The notes under the pieces were generated by a model. That model was not told the origin of the DNA, searched no databases, and was given only the letters and a program-made list of their open reading frames with translations. This document shows positions 24,083 through 31,511 of a DNA stretch of 43,776 nt, piece after piece; position 1 is the stretch's first letter, and every line of letters begins with the position of its first letter. This DNA comes from an uncultured SAR116 cluster alpha proteobacterium. Its GTDB lineage: Bacteria > Pseudomonadota > Alphaproteobacteria > Puniceispirillales > Marisalimonadaceae. The DNA is taken from assembly GCA_902623995.1 (NCBI GenBank), contig CACNWE010000014.1:1-43776 (forward strand), in the 5' to 3' direction. Position numbers and translations under genes: made by a program.

Positions 24083-24463
24083 ATGAACGTCGTAAGTTTT
24101 GACAACAAAATTTACCTTTATGAAAAACATATAAAACATGAAACAGGTGGTGTGGCTTTTGCACTTTTCTGTGAGAAATCACTTAAATTTCTTCCCACAT
24201 TTAACTTTAGACACAAGTTAGTTTTAAAAACTGGAGATTATCATAATGAAGGTTTTTATGATAATATAGTTACCTTTATGGGAATGGTTTTTAAGTACAA
24301 TTCGCATATTAACGATCTACCAAATATGCATTGTGATAGGTTTCCACACTATTCAATAGTATATGAATATAACATTGAAATCTTTTTTATGTTTGTATGT
24401 TTCGAAAAAGAGTTAGGTAAATTCGAACGTGAGTTAGACGAAAAAATTACATTTAACTCATGA
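24083..24463 (+). CDS. Hypothetical protein, 126 aa
   Basis: Of the two consecutive ATG codons at 24080 and 24083, the second has the better spacing from AGGAG. The longer frame from 24014 runs before that site. The protein has strand-like segments (VVSFDNKIYLYEKHI, VAFALFCEKSLKF, YSIVYEYNIEIFFMFVCF) and ends with an acidic helix. No domain recognised. Ends TGA, directly before a strong terminator. Confidence 0.55.
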   Translation: MNVVSFDNKIYLYEKHIKHETGGVAFALFCEKSLKFLPTFNFRHKLVLKTGDYHNEGFYDNIVTFMGMVFKYNSHINDLPNMHCDRFPHYSIVYEYNIEIFFMFVCFEKELGKFERELDEKITFNS

Positions 24464-24473
24464 CTAAAATTTG

Positions 24474-24500
24474 AAAGGAGGGTTTATCCCTCCTTTTTTT
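24474..24500 (+). terminator. Strong Rho-independent terminator between convergent genes
   Basis: AAAGGAGGG and CCCTCCTTT form a perfect nine-pair stem around TTTAT, followed by T residues. It ends the plus-strand gene series and overlaps the 3' end of the minus-strand gene at 24499. On the minus strand it is followed by CAAATTTT, so it may also stop that operon weakly. Confidence 0.8.
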
Positions 24501-24873
24501 ATTTAGATAATTTGAATTCTAAGATTTTTGCACTTTTAGTTATTTTTCCACGCCAACCCAACCAAAAAAGTTTTTTGTATGAAATCTGGTCAAGTAAAAA
24601 CCACTTTTCCAACATTTCTAATAATTGGTCGTCATTACAACTCTCAATGGCGTGCATACGCGGTTCCACGTCAGTTTTTTTCTTTAATCCCAAAATTTTT
24701 AAAGACCATTTTTTGTTACCCCTAACTTCTTCATTTCTTCTGAGATAGTATTCTTGATAGTTACTAGAGTAGGGAGGACCTTTTAATACTTTGCCAATAT
24801 AGAAAAGCCTTTGCCTGTGAAAACGCTTAGGATCTAGTTTTATTATTTTTGGAAATTTTATTATGGCGGACAT
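24499..24873 (-). CDS. Hypothetical protein, 124 aa, basic
   Basis: Basic N-terminus (KFPKIIKLDPKRFHRQRLFY) and a C-terminal half with RMHAIESCNDDQLLEMLEKW and YKKLFWLGWRGKITKSA. The ATG at 24873 lies two bases past the stop of the preceding small gene, so it is the last cistron of a four-gene minus-strand operon. No family recognised; high pI suggests a nucleic-acid contact, which is inference. Confidence 0.55.
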   Translation of the reverse strand: MSAIIKFPKIIKLDPKRFHRQRLFYIGKVLKGPPYSSNYQEYYLRRNEEVRGNKKWSLKILGLKKKTDVEPRMHAIESCNDDQLLEMLEKWFLLDQISYKKLFWLGWRGKITKSAKILEFKLSK

Positions 24874-25035
24874 TTATTGTATTCTCCTTTTTTTGAGCAA
24901 AGTAATCTTGAGAGCATTTTTGTCATTTTGTTCTTCAAAATTTTCATTAACCTTTAAACCGCTGTCTTTAAGTTCCTGTAATAAAAGTTTAAATTCTTTT
25001 TCAAGAATAGTTTCTTTTCTTTTATCCTTAATCAT
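24874..25035 (-). CDS. Small charged helical protein, 53 aa
   Basis: ATG 25035 to TAA 24874. The product is highly charged and helical (KDKRKETILEKEFKLLLQEL), with a second part LKDSGLKVNENFEEQND and a basic end LLKKRRIQ. It starts five bases after the previous stop and ends immediately before the next ATG, so it fits the operon, which is the main support. No ribosome site seen; translational coupling is likely. Confidence 0.55.
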   Translation of the reverse strand: MIKDKRKETILEKEFKLLLQELKDSGLKVNENFEEQNDKNALKITLLKKRRIQ

Positions 25036-25040
25036 CAAAT

Positions 25041-25256
25041 TTATCTTTTAAAGGCTATCGGTTCTGATGTGTAATTATCAATGTGTTTGTTATCAGAAAA
25101 ATTTCTTACAATGGTTGTTCTTTTTATACCATTTTCTGTATATTCCCACGTCACAAGTTCTTGTCTGAAGATAGAAACTGGAACTTTAATGTTGCTTAAG
25201 TTTTCTGAACAACTTTCTGAGTTTGAATAAAATATATGTGAGTTAGTTTTTTTCAT
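25041..25256 (-). CDS. Small hypothetical protein, 71 aa
   Basis: Its ATG overlaps the TGA of the preceding gene (ATGA), a clear sign of coupling and that TGA is used as a stop here. The sequence has a Ser/Asn-rich start (KKTNSHIFYSNSESCSEN), strands in the middle (VPVSIFRQELVTWEY) and GIKRTTIVRNFSDN. No domain recognised. Confidence 0.55.
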   Translation of the reverse strand: MKKTNSHIFYSNSESCSENLSNIKVPVSIFRQELVTWEYTENGIKRTTIVRNFSDNKHIDNYTSEPIAFKR

Positions 25257-25417
25257 TCCTTAACGCCTTTTTCTAGAGTGTTAGAATGATTAATCCATAT
25301 CCATTTTTCTTCGCATTTTCTTACCAAGTTGGTAAAAAATGTATCAACTGAAACATCTATGTTAATGGGTTTAAGAAGTAATAAATTCTTATTTTGTTTG
25401 AAAAATATTTTACTCAT
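25253..25417 (-). CDS. Small hypothetical protein, 54 aa
   Basis: I place the start at ATG 25417 (MSKIFFKQN), preceded by AAGGAG with six-base spacing; the longer frame from 25498 precedes that site. It includes KNLLLLKPINIDVSVDTFF and a C-terminal KCEEKWIWINHS. First gene of the minus-strand operon ending at 24499. No family recognised. Confidence 0.55.
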   Translation of the reverse strand: MSKIFFKQNKNLLLLKPINIDVSVDTFFTNLVRKCEEKWIWINHSNTLEKGVKE

Positions 25418-25502
25418 ATGTATCTCCTTTTTAGTACTTTTGCTTTCATAGCAGGGCGCACAATTTGGCATAACTGCCCAATCTATTAGGTAGATCAATC
25501 CA

Positions 25503-25536
25503 TAAAAAAAGCCGTTACAACTTACGTTGAAACGAC
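25503..25536 (-). terminator. Strong minus-strand Rho-independent terminator
   Basis: On the minus strand GTCGTT-T-CAAC and GTTG-T-AACGGC form an eleven-step stem with one U-U mismatch and one G-U pair around a GTAA loop, followed by seven T. It ends a minus-strand transcript coming from the 25762 gene and isolates it from the 25417 operon. Confidence 0.75.
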
Positions 25537-25630
25537 TGACAACGCTTTAGCTGTATTTATTAATCGCCCGCAATTTGCTCTTAACTCGGCGATAATTATT
25601 CTTAGCAAATAATCAGTAATTTTACAATTA
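25537..25630 (-). ncRNA. Structured 3' region or small RNA candidate
   Basis: Between the 43-codon gene and the terminator lies a GC-richer stretch with at least one further hairpin: on the plus strand ATCGCC (25563-25568) pairs with GGCGAT (25588-25593), with flanking TTA/AAT pairing. With the terminator stem it would give a compact folded RNA of about 100 nt. It may be a 3' UTR, a processed small RNA or a separate gene. No known RNA family recognised. Confidence 0.4.
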
Positions 25631-25762
25631 CTAAGATCTATTTTTTTCTACTTTTTTTCGTTCATTTTGATAAGAAGGACAAGAAAAATTTCCCATGCCA
25701 AACATATCTTCAATAAAATTTTGCCATATATAATTTATCCTAGACAAAACACTTTTTTTCAT
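25631..25762 (-). CDS. Small hypothetical protein, 43 aa
   Basis: ATG 25762 follows GGGAG with six-base spacing; the frame ends TAG. The protein is basic with MKKSVLSRINYIWQNFIEDM, then FGMGNFSCPS and a lysine-rich tail. No family recognised. It is divergent from the terminase-like gene and its transcript would end at the terminator near 25503. Confidence 0.5.
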   Translation of the reverse strand: MKKSVLSRINYIWQNFIEDMFGMGNFSCPSYQNERKKVEKNRS

Positions 25763-25851
25763 AAGGGTCTCCCGTAAAAAGAAATTTTAAACTATAAAAA
25801 TATTAAGTCATTAATAAGACAAACATTTACAGATAAGATAAAATATATTTT

Positions 25852-26292
25852 ATGAAACAAAAAAATGAACGGATAACATCTAAGCAAATCCATTTTGCAA
25901 ACCTTGTGGCAGAGGAGGGAATGAGCAATACCCAAGCTTATATAATTGCCTATAATCCTAGTAAAAATGCCAAACAAAAATCAATACACGAGATGGCTTG
26001 TAGGGTTTTCGCAAACGTCAAGGTTCAGTCAAGGATTAGAGATTTACAATGCCAAATTGAACAAGATAAGCATATGCGAGCTATAAGAAGGGAAGAGTAT
26101 GTTCTAACGAGATTAACTGAAGAGGCAGAATATGGAGATAATGCCAACAGTCGTATTAGAGCACTTGAATTGCTAGGTAAAACGGTATAAATCTTTGATA
26201 ATAAAAAAGAAGAAAATATTCAAATACCAAGAAGCTCAAAAACCATTTTAGAGGAATTAAAATCTAAATTAAAAAACTTGTCTTCAAATTAA
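25852..26292 (+). pseudogene. Terminase small-subunit-like gene interrupted by TAA
   Basis: The first 112 codons resemble phage terminase small subunits or similar helix-turn-helix proteins: ITSKQIHFANLVAEEGMSN, TQAYIIAYNPSKNA, then RVFANVKVQSRIRDLQ and NSRIRALELLGKTV. Such proteins recognise phage DNA for packaging. After GKTV a TAA (26188-26190) ends the frame, yet the same frame continues as IFDNKKEENIQIPRSSKTIL and ELKSKLKNL to TAA at 26292, as expected of the family's C-terminus. The gene thus looks recently truncated, although the main domain may still be made. No large terminase or capsid genes are in the window. Confidence 0.6.
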
Positions 26293-26326
26293 ATTAAAAA
26301 ATCTAATTTTAATATTTATAAATATT

Positions 26327-26382
26327 CTACAGAAGTTTATTAATATCCTATAGAAGTTTATATAAATACTACAGAAGTTTAT
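26327..26382. repeat. Three iterons at exact 21-bp spacing
   Basis: CTA-[CT]-AGAAGTTTAT occurs three times, starting at 26327, 26348 and 26369, that is, every 21 bp or two helical turns. This is the pattern of iterons bound by a replication initiator or of operator arrays. The block lies 35 bp after the terminase-like remnant and immediately before an AT-rich tandem repeat. Confidence 0.7.
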
Positions 26383-26406
26383 AAATTTTATATTTATAAA
26401 TATTAT

Positions 26407-26450
26407 ATTTATAAACATTATTAATTTATAAACATTATTAATTTATAAAT
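26407..26450. repeat. AT-rich 17-bp tandem repeat
   Basis: The unit ATTTATAAACATTATTA occurs twice exactly (26407 and 26424), followed by a partial third ATTTATAAAT. It adjoins the 21-bp iterons, as AT-rich unwinding elements do in iteron origins. The whole stretch 26293-26646 has no gene I can support. Confidence 0.65.
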
Positions 26451-26519
26451 ACCAAGATTTTATATCTACATTATTAGCCGTAGACATTTACTTTCAAAAT
26501 ACTAACTAACAATATGATT

Positions 26520-26615
26520 AAGCAGCGTACACACTGCTTGGATTGTGTAAAGCATGAGCTCCAAATAGATTACTAATAATTTTACTTGAATTTTAAATTA
26601 CGAGCGTACACGCTG
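26520..26615. promoter_or_regulatory. Two palindromes sharing GCGTACAC-R-CTG
   Basis: AAGCAG (26520-26525) and CTGCTT (26534-26539) are an inverted repeat around CGTACACA; 79 bp later AGCGT-AC-ACGCT (26603-26614) is a second palindrome. GCGTACAC-[AG]-CTG is common to both (26525 and 26604). They lie directly upstream of the nuclease gene at 26647 and are candidate operators for the defence island or the putative origin. Confidence 0.5.
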
Positions 26616-26646
26616 TAATAATTTAATTGTAAAAAAGAGAATAATT

Positions 26647-27417
26647 ATGCCAAGACACAGAGGCACTTATAATCCAGAAAATCATGAGGCATACGAACTT
26701 AGTCGATCACGAATTGAAAACTTTGTAAAATGTCCTGCTTGTTTTTATTTAACTCAAGTCAAAGGAATAAAGTTTCCGAGCATACCCGGTTTTAATATTA
26801 ATGAAGCAACTGATGTACTTCTTAAAAGAGATTTTGATAAATACCGAGGAACTAAAACCACACATGATTTCTTAATTAATTTGGGCATGGAACACTTGGT
26901 TCCGTTTGACCATCCAGACTTTGAGCTATGGACGCAAAGTATGCATTTTGGTGCAAAAGGAAGAATGCATTTTGTACATGAGGCCAGTAACTTAAAAGTT
27001 GGCGGTGGATTAGACGACGTTTGGTTTAATACAAAGACAGAACAGTTACACATCGTAGATTATAAAAGTACCTCTCAAAAGACTGAGGGCATGGAAATTA
27101 CTCTACAGGATAAGTGGAAGGCAGCCTACAAAAGACAAATGGATTTGTATGTGTGGGTGATGCAAAAAAAGGGGTTTAATGTTAGTTCTACGGGATATTT
27201 CTTATACTGCGACGGAGACCGTTTTAGCAATTATAGTTTCCTTAAACAACAAGAAGCTACAATGAAGTTTAAAATGAGTTTGCTTCCTTACGAAGTGGAT
27301 TTTGGTTGGATAGAGCCAACCCTGATGAAAATTAAAGACTGTTTAAATCAAACAAGCTGTCCAAATCATCATGAAGAATGTGAATATGGTCAGTTTTTAG
27401 TAGCTCTTAATATTTAA
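26647..27417 (+). CDS. PD-(D/E)XK nuclease, Cas4/RecB-like, with possible Fe-S cluster
   Basis: A 256-residue nuclease of the PD-(D/E)XK superfamily. The active site is visible as D123/D124 in VGGGLDDVWF, then IVDYKST with D138 and K140, followed by Q164 in RQMDLYVW (a typical motif of the RecB branch). A CPAC pair (C29, C32) near the N-terminus and C232, C238 and C245 near the C-terminus match the split cysteine arrangement of Cas4/AddB-type proteins that hold a 4Fe-4S cluster. It precedes the methylase gene by 74 bp on the same strand and may supply the nuclease of that system or belong to the neighbouring element. No CRISPR array is in the window. Confidence 0.8.
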   Translation: MPRHRGTYNPENHEAYELSRSRIENFVKCPACFYLTQVKGIKFPSIPGFNINEATDVLLKRDFDKYRGTKTTHDFLINLGMEHLVPFDHPDFELWTQSMHFGAKGRMHFVHEASNLKVGGGLDDVWFNTKTEQLHIVDYKSTSQKTEGMEITLQDKWKAAYKRQMDLYVWVMQKKGFNVSSTGYFLYCDGDRFSNYSFLKQQEATMKFKMSLLPYEVDFGWIEPTLMKIKDCLNQTSCPNHHEECEYGQFLVALNI

Positions 27418-27491
27418 GGTGCAAATTCTAATTGTAAAAAATTATACTTAATTTAACTTGATAGTTAGTTTAAAGAATTAGGTTTTGTTGT

Positions 27492-30400
27492 ATGAAGTTT
27501 TTATCAAATAGTGAAATAACGCCAAGACCCCTAAATTTAAATATAAGAAATTTGTCCCCTGAAAGTCTTTTTATAGGTAATGGAAATCAAGCTTTAGAGG
27601 TAGCAGTATTTTCATCTAATTCTAAGCCAGCTTCTGGTTTGTTACATCAAGCTTTTAAAGAGAGGAAATCTGGTAGGGCAGTACCAGTCCTTATAGTAGT
27701 AAATCATGCCTCTGGCACACTAATTTGTGGCACAGGAGGAGAGCAGCCACGCATATTTGAATGTGAAGATACTAGTCAAGTAGAAAGGCTTTGTGAAAGT
27801 GCTTTAAAGTTACCTAATAGAAATTCTGCCATTAACTTTTTATCTGATGCAATGCCTTCTCTTGAAACTTCTCTTCCCGGTATTTCTAATGAAGGTTTAT
27901 TATCATTACATGAACTAATACATGGTACCAAAAATCGATCTGATTGGGTTAGTGCTACTGAATGTGCCAAAAGTATCTTGGGCAAATCAAAAAATGATTT
28001 GATATCTGGTTTAGGTTTTACAAGACAAACTCTTGATAATTTAACTGATATTTTAATGGTTAAAGGAGAAAAGACAGCTCTTGCTGTTTTGTTAAATGAT
28101 AATGAAATACCGGAAGTAGGCAACGATCGTTTTAATAATATGTCACCTGTATCATATGCATTAACAAAAGCTGATAAAGAAAAACTCCCTTGGGTTGTAA
28201 TGGTCAAAGGTGAAAGAATTCGCCTCTACAATACCAAAAATATTGGTGTGGGAAGGCGAGGCAGGACTGAAACATATATAGAATGCCAATCATCTTTGAT
28301 GGCCTCTAAGGATTTAGGTCTTATATGGATGTTATTCTCCTCTGATGCTTTAAAAGACGGTGGAACTATAAACTCTATTATTGAACAATCTAAACGTTTT
28401 GCTGCTGATGTTGCTGACAAATTAAGAGACCGAATTTACGATATTGTTATTCCTGAAATTGCAATGGGAATTGCAAAGGCACAAAAAAGTCTAAATCCAT
28501 CCAAGGATGAAATAGCTCTTACCTATGAGATGGCTTTAACGGTACTTTTTAGACTATTATTTATTGCTTATGCTGAAGATAGAGATTTGTTACCATACAA
28601 AGGAAATGAACTTTATCGAACACGCTCACTTAAAAATAAAGCATTAGAATTAGCTGAAACTGCAAAAAAAAATGTACCAATAAGTCTAGGTACAGATCAT
28701 TGGAATGAAACAGTTAGGTTATGGCAAGCAGTCTCACTTGGTAACAAAGAATGGGGTGTTCCAGCGTACGGTGGAACTATGTTTTCAAGTGATAAAAATA
28801 TTTCCAAAGCTGGTGCCGCTATTGATATGATAGAACTGCCTAATAGTAGTTTTGAGTTGGCATTGCGTGGTCTTTTATTAACTGAAACTAAGGACAGTTT
28901 GTTTTCACCAGTAGATTTTAGAACTCTTAGTGTTCGTGAGTTTGGAACTATTTACGAAGGTTTACTTGAGTCTGAGCTTTCACTTGCCCTACAAGACCTT
29001 ACTAGAGATAAAAAAGGTTCATACTTACCCGCAACGACTGGAGATAAAATTTTTGTCAAATCTGGAGATATTTACTTGCATGATAGATCTGGTGCACGTA
29101 AAGCGTCTGGTAGTTATTATACTCCTGACTTTGCCGTAGAATACTTATTAGACGGATCACTTGAAAAAGGTTTGGATCAACATTTAAAAAATCTTTCAGG
29201 TCTTAATGATGCTGATAGGGTAGATCAATTTTTCAACTTTCGTGTAGCCGATATTGCAATGGGATCAGGTCATTTTCTAGTGGCAGCGATTGACCGAATT
29301 GAAAGACGTTTTGCTTTGTGGTTAGAAGAAAACCCAACTCCCGGTATAATGCGTGAAATACAATATTTAAGAGAGTCATCTAATAATCAACTAGGTGATC
29401 TTGCAAGTACTGTAACCATAGAAGATGGTCAATTATTACGCCGAATGATAGCTAGACGTTGTATTTATGGAGTTGATTTCAACCCAATTACAGTTCAATT
29501 AGCTAGGCTATCTGTATGGATACACACATTTGTGCCCGGTTTACCTCTTTCTTTACTTGATCACAACCTTGTCTATGGAAACTCCTTGGTAGGTGTTGGT
29601 TCATTAGACGAAATTAAAAGAAAATTTGATGAAAGTTTAGGGACGTTATTTGCAGTGGATGCTGACAATCTTCTAGGAAAAGCGGCTGAACCTCTAAAAA
29701 AGCTTGCAAAATTATCTGATGCATCAGTAAAAGACATAGAGATTGGTCGTGCTTTATTAGAAGAAACAAAATTAAAAACATTAGAAACAAAAGCATTGTG
29801 CGATTTAATTACAGCCCAATCAATCTCCGAAGATTTACAAGTAAAAGGTTTTCAATTTGAAGACTGGGAACGTCAAAGTAAAGATATTCAATATTCTAAA
29901 GCATTACCATTAGCTAGAAATATACTAAAGCCATTATCGCCTTTACACTTTCCTATTGCCTTTCCTGAGGTGTTTCTTGGAAAAACACAAGGTTTTAATG
30001 TTATTTTAGGTAATCCTCCATGGCAAGAAGTAACTGTTGAAGAAGATGCTTTTTGGGCAAGATATTATCCCGGTTTGGGAGGGTATACGCAAAGAGAACA
30101 AGAGATTAAAAAACAAGAATTTAGACTTAATCGACCTGATTTAGTATCAGAATATGAGAATGAATTAAATGAATCCAAAATAATGAGAAAGTTTCTTGTA
30201 AATAATTTTAAAGGAATGGAAAAAGGTGATCCAGATCTTTATAAAGCATTTTGTAATCGTTTTATAAACTTGAATGGACAATATAGTTCTAACCTTGGAA
30301 TTGTTTTACCAAGAAGTGCTTTTTCTGCTGCTGGAAGTGAAAATTTTAGAAAAGAACTTGTTCAATCATATTCTTACTCTCAAATCACCATATTAAAGAA

Positions 30401-31511
30401 TACAAAAAGTTGGGTTTTCGAAAACGTATCAGAACAATACGCATTTGTTTTTTTAAACTGTTATAAATTCAATTCTGAAGTAAATAAAATAGAATTAAAA
30501 GGTCCTTATTTTTCAAATATTGACTTTCAGGAAAATCTCCAAAGTGAAGGTGTATCTTTTAAAGAATCTGACATTTGTAATTGGAACGATACATGGTCTT
30601 TTCCAGCCTTGCCTGATCAGTATTCTGCTGAAATCTTTAAGCAAATGAGAAAATTTCCAAGATTAGATCTTAATCATCAAGATGAATGGAGAGTAAGACC
30701 TGATAGAGAAATGGATGCAACTAATCAAAAACATTTGATGGATTTAGAAAGTAAAGAATGTCCAGAGGGATTCTTTCCTGTTTACAAAGGTAAGAGTTTT
30801 AAACTTTGGGACCCAGACCAAAATCAATATTATGCATTCGCTTCCCCTAAAGTTGTTTATCCTTGGCTTCAACAAAAACGTATTAACTCACATAAAAGAA
30901 ATTCTGACAGTGTTCATAAAGAGTTTACATCTGAATATATTTTTAACGAAAACACATTAGCACCTAATCGTCCAAGGATTGCTTTCAGAGACATTTCAAG
31001 AGCAACAGACCCAAGAACAATTATTGCTTGTTTGATCCCTCCTAAATGTTTTTTGACTAATAAAGCACCTTTTCTTCATTTTCCAAGAGGGGACGCATTA
31101 GATGAAGCCTACCTTTTAGGAGTTTTATGTTCTATTCCACTAGATTGGTATGCAAGACGTTTTGTTGAATTGAATGTAAATTATTTTATTTTTAACCCTC
31201 TTCCAATACCAAGACCTGTTAGAGAGAATAAACTTTGGCAAGAAGTTGTTAAATTGTCTGGCCGCCTAGCAAGTGTGGATAAAAGATATGCAGATTGGTC
31301 AAATAGTGTAGGAGTAAGTTATGGAAGTTTAGATGAAGAAGAAAAATTAAAAAAAATTTATAAACTTGATGCGATTGTAGCTCATCTTTATGGATTATCT
31401 GAAAACCAACTTGTTCATATTTTTAGAACATTCCGTGAAGGTTGGAACGGTCAACCTAGGCTTGATGGTGTTTTAAAATATTACCACACATATGAAAATA
31501 GAGATAAGTGA
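27492..31511 (+). CDS. Eco57I-class N6-adenine DNA methyltransferase, 1339 aa
   Basis: Resembles the large single-chain type IIG/PglX-like enzymes. The methylase core has motif X/TP (GSYYTPDFAVEYLL, residues 540-553), the SAM-binding motif DIAMGSGHF (587-595), and the catalytic NPPW (841-844), which indicates N6-adenine methylation. A C-terminal region (residues about 1050-1300) should recognise the target; it contains FKLWDPD, NRPRIAFRDISRA and FNPLPIPRP, typical for these proteins. The N-terminal part includes LPWVVMVKGERIRLY, but I see no PD-ExK nuclease motif, so cleavage is probably made by another protein. The TGA stop overlaps the next ATG (TGATG). Codon use is like the rest of the window. 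Confidence 0.88.
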   Translation: MKFLSNSEITPRPLNLNIRNLSPESLFIGNGNQALEVAVFSSNSKPASGLLHQAFKERKSGRAVPVLIVVNHASGTLICGTGGEQPRIFECEDTSQVERLCESALKLPNRNSAINFLSDAMPSLETSLPGISNEGLLSLHELIHGTKNRSDWVSATECAKSILGKSKNDLISGLGFTRQTLDNLTDILMVKGEKTALAVLLNDNEIPEVGNDRFNNMSPVSYALTKADKEKLPWVVMVKGERIRLYNTKNIGVGRRGRTETYIECQSSLMASKDLGLIWMLFSSDALKDGGTINSIIEQSKRFAADVADKLRDRIYDIVIPEIAMGIAKAQKSLNPSKDEIALTYEMALTVLFRLLFIAYAEDRDLLPYKGNELYRTRSLKNKALELAETAKKNVPISLGTDHWNETVRLWQAVSLGNKEWGVPAYGGTMFSSDKNISKAGAAIDMIELPNSSFELALRGLLLTETKDSLFSPVDFRTLSVREFGTIYEGLLESELSLALQDLTRDKKGSYLPATTGDKIFVKSGDIYLHDRSGARKASGSYYTPDFAVEYLLDGSLEKGLDQHLKNLSGLNDADRVDQFFNFRVADIAMGSGHFLVAAIDRIERRFALWLEENPTPGIMREIQYLRESSNNQLGDLASTVTIEDGQLLRRMIARRCIYGVDFNPITVQLARLSVWIHTFVPGLPLSLLDHNLVYGNSLVGVGSLDEIKRKFDESLGTLFAVDADNLLGKAAEPLKKLAKLSDASVKDIEIGRALLEETKLKTLETKALCDLITAQSISEDLQVKGFQFEDWERQSKDIQYSKALPLARNILKPLSPLHFPIAFPEVFLGKTQGFNVILGNPPWQEVTVEEDAFWARYYPGLGGYTQREQEIKKQEFRLNRPDLVSEYENELNESKIMRKFLVNNFKGMEKGDPDLYKAFCNRFINLNGQYSSNLGIVLPRSAFSAAGSENFRKELVQSYSYSQITILKNTKSWVFENVSEQYAFVFLNCYKFNSEVNKIELKGPYFSNIDFQENLQSEGVSFKESDICNWNDTWSFPALPDQYSAEIFKQMRKFPRLDLNHQDEWRVRPDREMDATNQKHLMDLESKECPEGFFPVYKGKSFKLWDPDQNQYYAFASPKVVYPWLQQKRINSHKRNSDSVHKEFTSEYIFNENTLAPNRPRIAFRDISRATDPRTIIACLIPPKCFLTNKAPFLHFPRGDALDEAYLLGVLCSIPLDWYARRFVELNVNYFIFNPLPIPRPVRENKLWQEVVKLSGRLASVDKRYADWSNSVGVSYGSLDEEEKLKKIYKLDAIVAHLYGLSENQLVHIFRTFREGWNGQPRLDGVLKYYHTYENRDK

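Noticed and set aside
26327..26450. CRISPR array
   Set aside because: Repeats are 14-17 bp with spacers of about 7 bp or none, unlike CRISPR; there are no cas1 or cas2 genes in the window.
26754..27053. 99-codon minus-strand frame
   Set aside because: Antisense to the Cas4-like nuclease gene, whose motifs are clear.
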